DNA from: Apiotrichum sp. Y4204
Taxonomy: Eukaryota > Basidiomycota > Tremellomycetes > Trichosporonales > Trichosporonaceae
DNA length: 64,000 nt
Direction of reading: 5' to 3'
Assembly (NCBI GenBank): GCA_025531455.1
Contig: JAMYHL010000063.1
Span: forward strand, 124,001-188,000
The notes beneath the pieces were generated by a model, which worked only from the letters and a program-made list of their open reading frames with translations, was not told where the DNA came from and did no database searches. Of this stretch, positions 60,701 to 64,000 are shown in pieces (the stretch's first letter is position 1; each line of letters begins with the position of its first letter). The position numbers were made by a program, and so were the translations under genes.

Positions 60701-61884
60701 TAGATCCTCCTACGCACCTGGCCGTAGAGCTTCTTCGGTTTGCCCCTGTTCTACGTACCTGTTTCTCGGCCAAAACCACGTTCCATGGCTTAGACAGAGT
60801 AAGATCTCCGAGAAGTTCTTTGTTCTTTTTTTCGTCTTGTTCCCGGCCGTATTCGCCATTCGATGTTCTTCTTATACTTGTTCCGTTCCGTTCCTCACCC
60901 TTTGTCATCTTCTACTGCGCCCCGCCACTCCTACTATATCGGACCAACACTATCACGCATACCCACATTCTCAGACCAACATGCGCTACGAGCAATCGCA
61001 CGTCGTCTCACTACGCGGTATTTGTCTCGAACCCATGCCTGCGCCGAGCGTGCACAATGTCACATGCCAGGTGTTGGTGGATACCAGCGCTACAGATATC
61101 TTGGCATCAGGTAGCAGTTGACACAGTCCGGTATTCCTCCCCGATCGCCGGAGATGGAGAGCCGCGGTTCATCGGGGGCCGCTGTCATGGCCGCATCGGT
61201 GGCGGGATGCACTGCCCCAATACACAAGTCAGTCACCCGAGGAGTATGACGGAGCGGGCTGCTCGGCGTGCTGGGGACTGCAGCAGGTTCCCACGTCAGT
61301 GTCCGACATATTGCAATGGTGGCGTGTGGCCGGGCGACAATCAAGGGGCGTGTAGGCCCAAATTATCAATCCCGATCCGATTTGCGGCGACATACGGTAT
61401 AGACCTTGTGCAGCTGTTCAGTATCTCATCTGCGGCTTCTCAGCAAGTAAGGGAAGTTCAAAGGAGTGCTCGAAAGTGCAGGCTTTCATTGTGTGGGAAT
61501 TCTCCAGATGGGCTCAGCTCGGCCACCCAAAAATACTCTCGTACGGAAGATACCATTGACGTTAGTCTGGATCAGCTTTAGAGTTCGGAACACCACCGGG
61601 CGCGTAATGTCCGTTTCGCAGCCAGGTTAGTGTAGTAAAAGGACGGAGATTCATAATTCTACTGTAAAATTCGTGAACGTGAAATGGCTAAGCGGAAACT
61701 GCGGATCCCAGGGTGAGAAAGAACCCTTTATCCCAAGCAAAATTATTGTCCGTTCATATTGGTAGCCGGATGTGTGCGAAATGACGACACGTAAGATGAG
61801 AAGTCACGTCCACCTTTGTCGCGATGATCGGGACTGATATGAGCTTGTCTCCTGCACCATGGAGGGCCGAGGAAAAAAACTCAC
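54713..61884. other. 7.2 kb stretch without a supported gene
   Basis: The largest gap in the window, between the Ran1-type kinase start and the GNA1 stop (both minus). Open frames up to 253 codons exist (for example 55268-55846 plus, 58267-58905 plus, 60820-61581 plus), but none has a recognisable domain, codon pattern or splice structure I trust. A CT-rich leader-like block at 60820-60980 ends in ATG 60981, followed by a 46-codon frame (MRYEQSHVVSLRGICLEP...), which could be a small gene or a noncoding RNA. Other contents: GCTTGCCC repeats 58279-58313, a 12-base C run at 58556-58568. No terminal repeats or transposase seen. Confidence 0.5.
58279..58313. repeat. CGCTTGCC tandem repeat
   Basis: Four copies of an 8-bp unit (GCTTGCCC) inside the long gene-free stretch. 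Confidence 0.8.
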
Positions 61885-62840
61885 TCAAAGCTGGTGGTCG
61901 TCGAGGTCGGCAGGACGTCGTCTGGGAGTGACCGTGCCGCTTGATCCATTTGTAGTGGGGAAATGATACGTGACACCCGAGTCTGTCGTGTCTGTTGTGT
62001 CCATCGTCTCGGCCACGCTTTCCAGGTCAGTTTTCGCGTCGTCCATCTTAGTACTGGCTGGGGACTTTGAATTCGGCTTGGGCGGCTCCGTTTCAGGGAC
62101 GTAGTAGGCCATCTGACGACCACGCAGCTTGAATCCGCACTTCTCGTAGAAAGCTTGTTGTCAGCACCTGACTGGCGATTCCTACGTGGCGAGGACTCAC
62201 GAACTTTCGCCTCTTGGCAGTCAAGGATGACTTTGTAGCAGCCCAGTTCGACGGCCAGTTCTCTTAGCCCTTCAACCAGCGCCTTGCCGATCCCACGACC
62301 ACGGACATCTTCAGACGTGACAATGTCCTCGATATGGCCAGCAAGGCCCGCGCCATGCGTAAACTTCTTTTCCCTGATTAGGGTTCCCGACGCAACTACC
62401 TGGTCTGAAGCGCGGTCGACGACCACACAAATGTAGTATGTATCTTGACAAGACTTGAGAGCGTTGAACAGAGACGTGTACACAGACGGTGCTAATGGCG
62501 GGGAGACTGACAGGTTCGAGAGCAGTCCGAAGTGCGAGCGCAAAAGATCGTTGGATGCGAGGGGACGAACGTGGAATTCTTCGCCAACCGCAGCTCTCAT
62601 CGACTCAGGAATGTAGATTGGGTCGAAGAGGAGAGTAAGCATCTCATCCGGAGTGAAATTGGTGTCAATAAATATGTGGTCCTCGAACTGAAGCGCTTCC
62701 AGCTTGCTGTACGCCTCATGGGAGAGCTCGGGCGGCGTGGCGGTGACCGGGGCTATGGTCAACTTGGCGTGGCCACTTCCTGGCCTCTGGATTTCGCCAC
62801 GGGACGCCTCCATTGAGGCAGGAGACGGCGCGCGGAAGAG
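61885..62840 (-). CDS. GNA1: Glucosamine-6-phosphate N-acetyltransferase (Gna1), possibly the C-terminal part of a RhoGAP fusion
   Basis: GNAT enzyme making GlcNAc-6-phosphate from acetyl-CoA and glucosamine-6-phosphate, on the path to UDP-GlcNAc (chitin, N-glycans, GPI anchors). Exons: 62840-62201 and 62153-61885; the 47-nt intron ends CAAG. A free-standing protein would start at ATG 62813 (293 aa). Features: LFDPIYIPESMRAAVG, FHVRPLASNDLL, then GHIEDIVTSEDVRGRGIGKA, which holds the acetyl-CoA loop RGRGIGKAL, then LGCYKVILDCQEAKVPFYEK and CGFK, rebuilt over the junction. An extended Thr/Ser-rich tail of about 75 residues is unusual. The nine codons from 62840 to 62814 (LFRAPSPAS) are in frame and open, and join the RhoGAP exon across a 35-nt intron, so a separate 5' end is not assured. 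Confidence 0.9.
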
Positions 62841-62875
62841 CTGAGGTCAATGAGCAACAGTTCAGTCATACGTAC

Positions 62876-64000
62876 GATATCGGAATATGTGATCAGGTCC
62901 TCAAGTACACTGTCCTTCTCGAGGTGCATAGTGAGAGGATTGGCGCTGGCAGTTACCTGCTCCGGGCCGAAGAGCACAGAGTTGAACACGACTGCAAGAT
63001 TTTTGGGATCCATCTTGTTGTCCGCGAGATGTGAGGCGACGCGTGTCAGATGCTCAAGAATGGCCTGGAACGTCGTCTGATGGATAGGGGGGAGCCGGCG
63101 TAGACGACCACGAAGGGTAGCAAAGCTGTTGGATATGTGCTGCTCTGAGGCGTTAACCGCAGGACCAATGCGATCTGACTCACCTCGGTTCTCAGTGTAC
63201 TTCACACGCTCAGCAAGCGGGAGGGGGAAAAGAGGCTCGGGCAGCTCGCGAAGGTACTGCTTGAGCACAACCGCAATGCTGTAAACATCTTCCTCCTGCG
63301 CGAACTGGAAGACCTCCTCGTTACGCTCAATGTCCTGCACCATCTAAAGTGTGAGTGGGATTCTAGTTTAACCAATGGGCAAAGACGTTGGTGATCCTCG
63401 CGGCGCGCCGGCCACATTGGCCCTCCACATTCCTGAAACGTCCATACTCACCTGCTTAACAGTAGCTTGCCGTCCACTCATACGATAAATTCCTGCAGAG
63501 CGTAGACCGCGTGCGTCGAGAGCCGCAAGACACTTCTCGACAATCAGGGGAGGGCGGCCGTGATCACCTCCTTCGCCACGCGCATAGTCGTAGTCAGTAA
63601 GGCTGACGCCAAAGATCAGGCTACGGCATGGACCGACGTAAAAATTGTCGTAAAGAATTGGTGTGTTCTGCACAGGGTTCGGTGCTCGAGAGCGGAACAG
63701 CATTGCTGGGAAGTTAGCCCTCGTCAATGGGTTTCATGGACTGCTCACTGTCAGCTGGGAGGTTGATGCTACTGATTGAGGCCGCAAGCACGTCGGTTGA
63801 CTGGGCGAGACTAGCAGCTGTTGCTTGGGTAGCGTCTGTGAAGGCGCGCAAAGACACCTTTAGAGTAGCGTTTAGCTCGTCGTTAAACTGGCACAATGAA
63901 GCAGTAGCACTTTGGTGAAGCTTCTCCCGTCGCAATCTTCGGGATTCACATTCGAACACTCCAGTACGATACGCCTTGTCGGCTTCATCGGCATCGCGCT
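62876..64000 (-). CDS. F-BAR/RhoGAP protein, Rgd2-like, C-terminal half (cut by window edge)
   Basis: GTPase-activating protein for Rho/Cdc42-type GTPases, acting at the cortex and bud neck. Visible exons: 64000-63749 (continuing off the window), 63705-63452, 63343-63184 and 63144-62876. Introns are 43, 108 and 39 nt; the last is in frame and stop-free. The first exon is helical F-BAR sequence (ADEADKAYRTGVFECESRRL; LCQFNDELNATLKVSLRAF). Then YDNFYVGPCRSLIFGVSL precedes the RhoGAP domain: PPLIVEKCLAALDARGLRSA, the arginine finger in GIYRMSGRQATVKQ, LKQYLRELPEPLFPLPLAER, HLTRVASHLADNKMDPKNLA and VVFNSVLFGPEQ. It closes VLEDLITYSDI/LF. The last two residues come from 62840 on, i.e. after splicing into the Gna1 exon. 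Without that splice the frame would stop at 62759, inside GNA1. Confidence 0.88.

Noticed and set aside
60820..61581. Plus-strand 253-codon frame
   Set aside because: The first 50 codons translate a CT-rich leader and the rest has no domain; only the ATG 60981 frame (a different frame) is kept as a weak candidate.

Overview
This looks like nuclear DNA of a basidiomycete fungus. The most likely source is a yeast-like tremellomycete, for example Trichosporonales; that taxonomic guess is inference from gene style and protein similarity. Nearly every gene is broken by many very short GT..AG introns, mostly 34-60 nt. Branch sites read CTAAC or CTGAC, and acceptors are often AAG or GAG rather than CAG or TAG. 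Pyrimidine-rich leaders precede many starts. I saw no rRNA, no convincing tRNA, no CRISPR array and no intact transposon. I rebuilt 21 protein-coding units exon by exon. All exon phases close, and the only incomplete units are the two cut by the window edges.

Left part (1-19 kb): the 5' end of glycogen phosphorylase runs off the left edge (minus). It is followed by a Hal4/Sat4-type protein kinase (minus), a GPR1/FUN34/YaaH acetate-type transporter (minus), a DinB-fold metal-site protein (plus), an MFS transporter (plus), a four-TM protein whose start codon is made by splicing (plus), and a DUF4149/TMEM205-like membrane protein (minus).

Middle part (19-44 kb): a Sds3/Dep1-type subunit of the Rpd3L deacetylase complex (minus), the ubiquitin-conjugating enzyme Ubc4 (plus), an MIT-domain protein (minus), a Cdc1-like metallophosphoesterase with a 9-nt exon (minus), the ER-shaping protein Yop1 (plus), the sterol C-22 desaturase Erg5/CYP61 (plus), and a membrane-anchored protein with a thioredoxin-like fold that lacks the catalytic cysteines (minus).

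Right part (44-64 kb): Mediator subunit Med5 (minus) is divergent from V-ATPase subunit F (plus). The splicing factor SPF27/BCAS2 (minus) is divergent from the histone deacetylase Rpd3 (plus). A Ran1/Pat1-type kinase (minus) follows. Next is a 7.2 kb stretch with no gene I can support. Last is an F-BAR/RhoGAP gene that reads through a predicted 35-nt intron, in frame, into glucosamine-6-phosphate N-acetyltransferase (Gna1). This last arrangement is the most striking feature: a possible RhoGAP-Gna1 fusion or an overlapping gene pair.

Most genes are ordinary housekeeping functions (glycogen, sterol, chromatin, splicing, vacuole, ubiquitin) with no operon-like logic. Two Rpd3L components (Sds3/Dep1-like and Rpd3) lie about 29 kb apart, and two wall/membrane synthesis genes (ERG5, GNA1) are present. 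Long spacers (1.2-7.2 kb) carry homopolymers, short tandem repeats and clusters of GGCCATATG-type words, described below.
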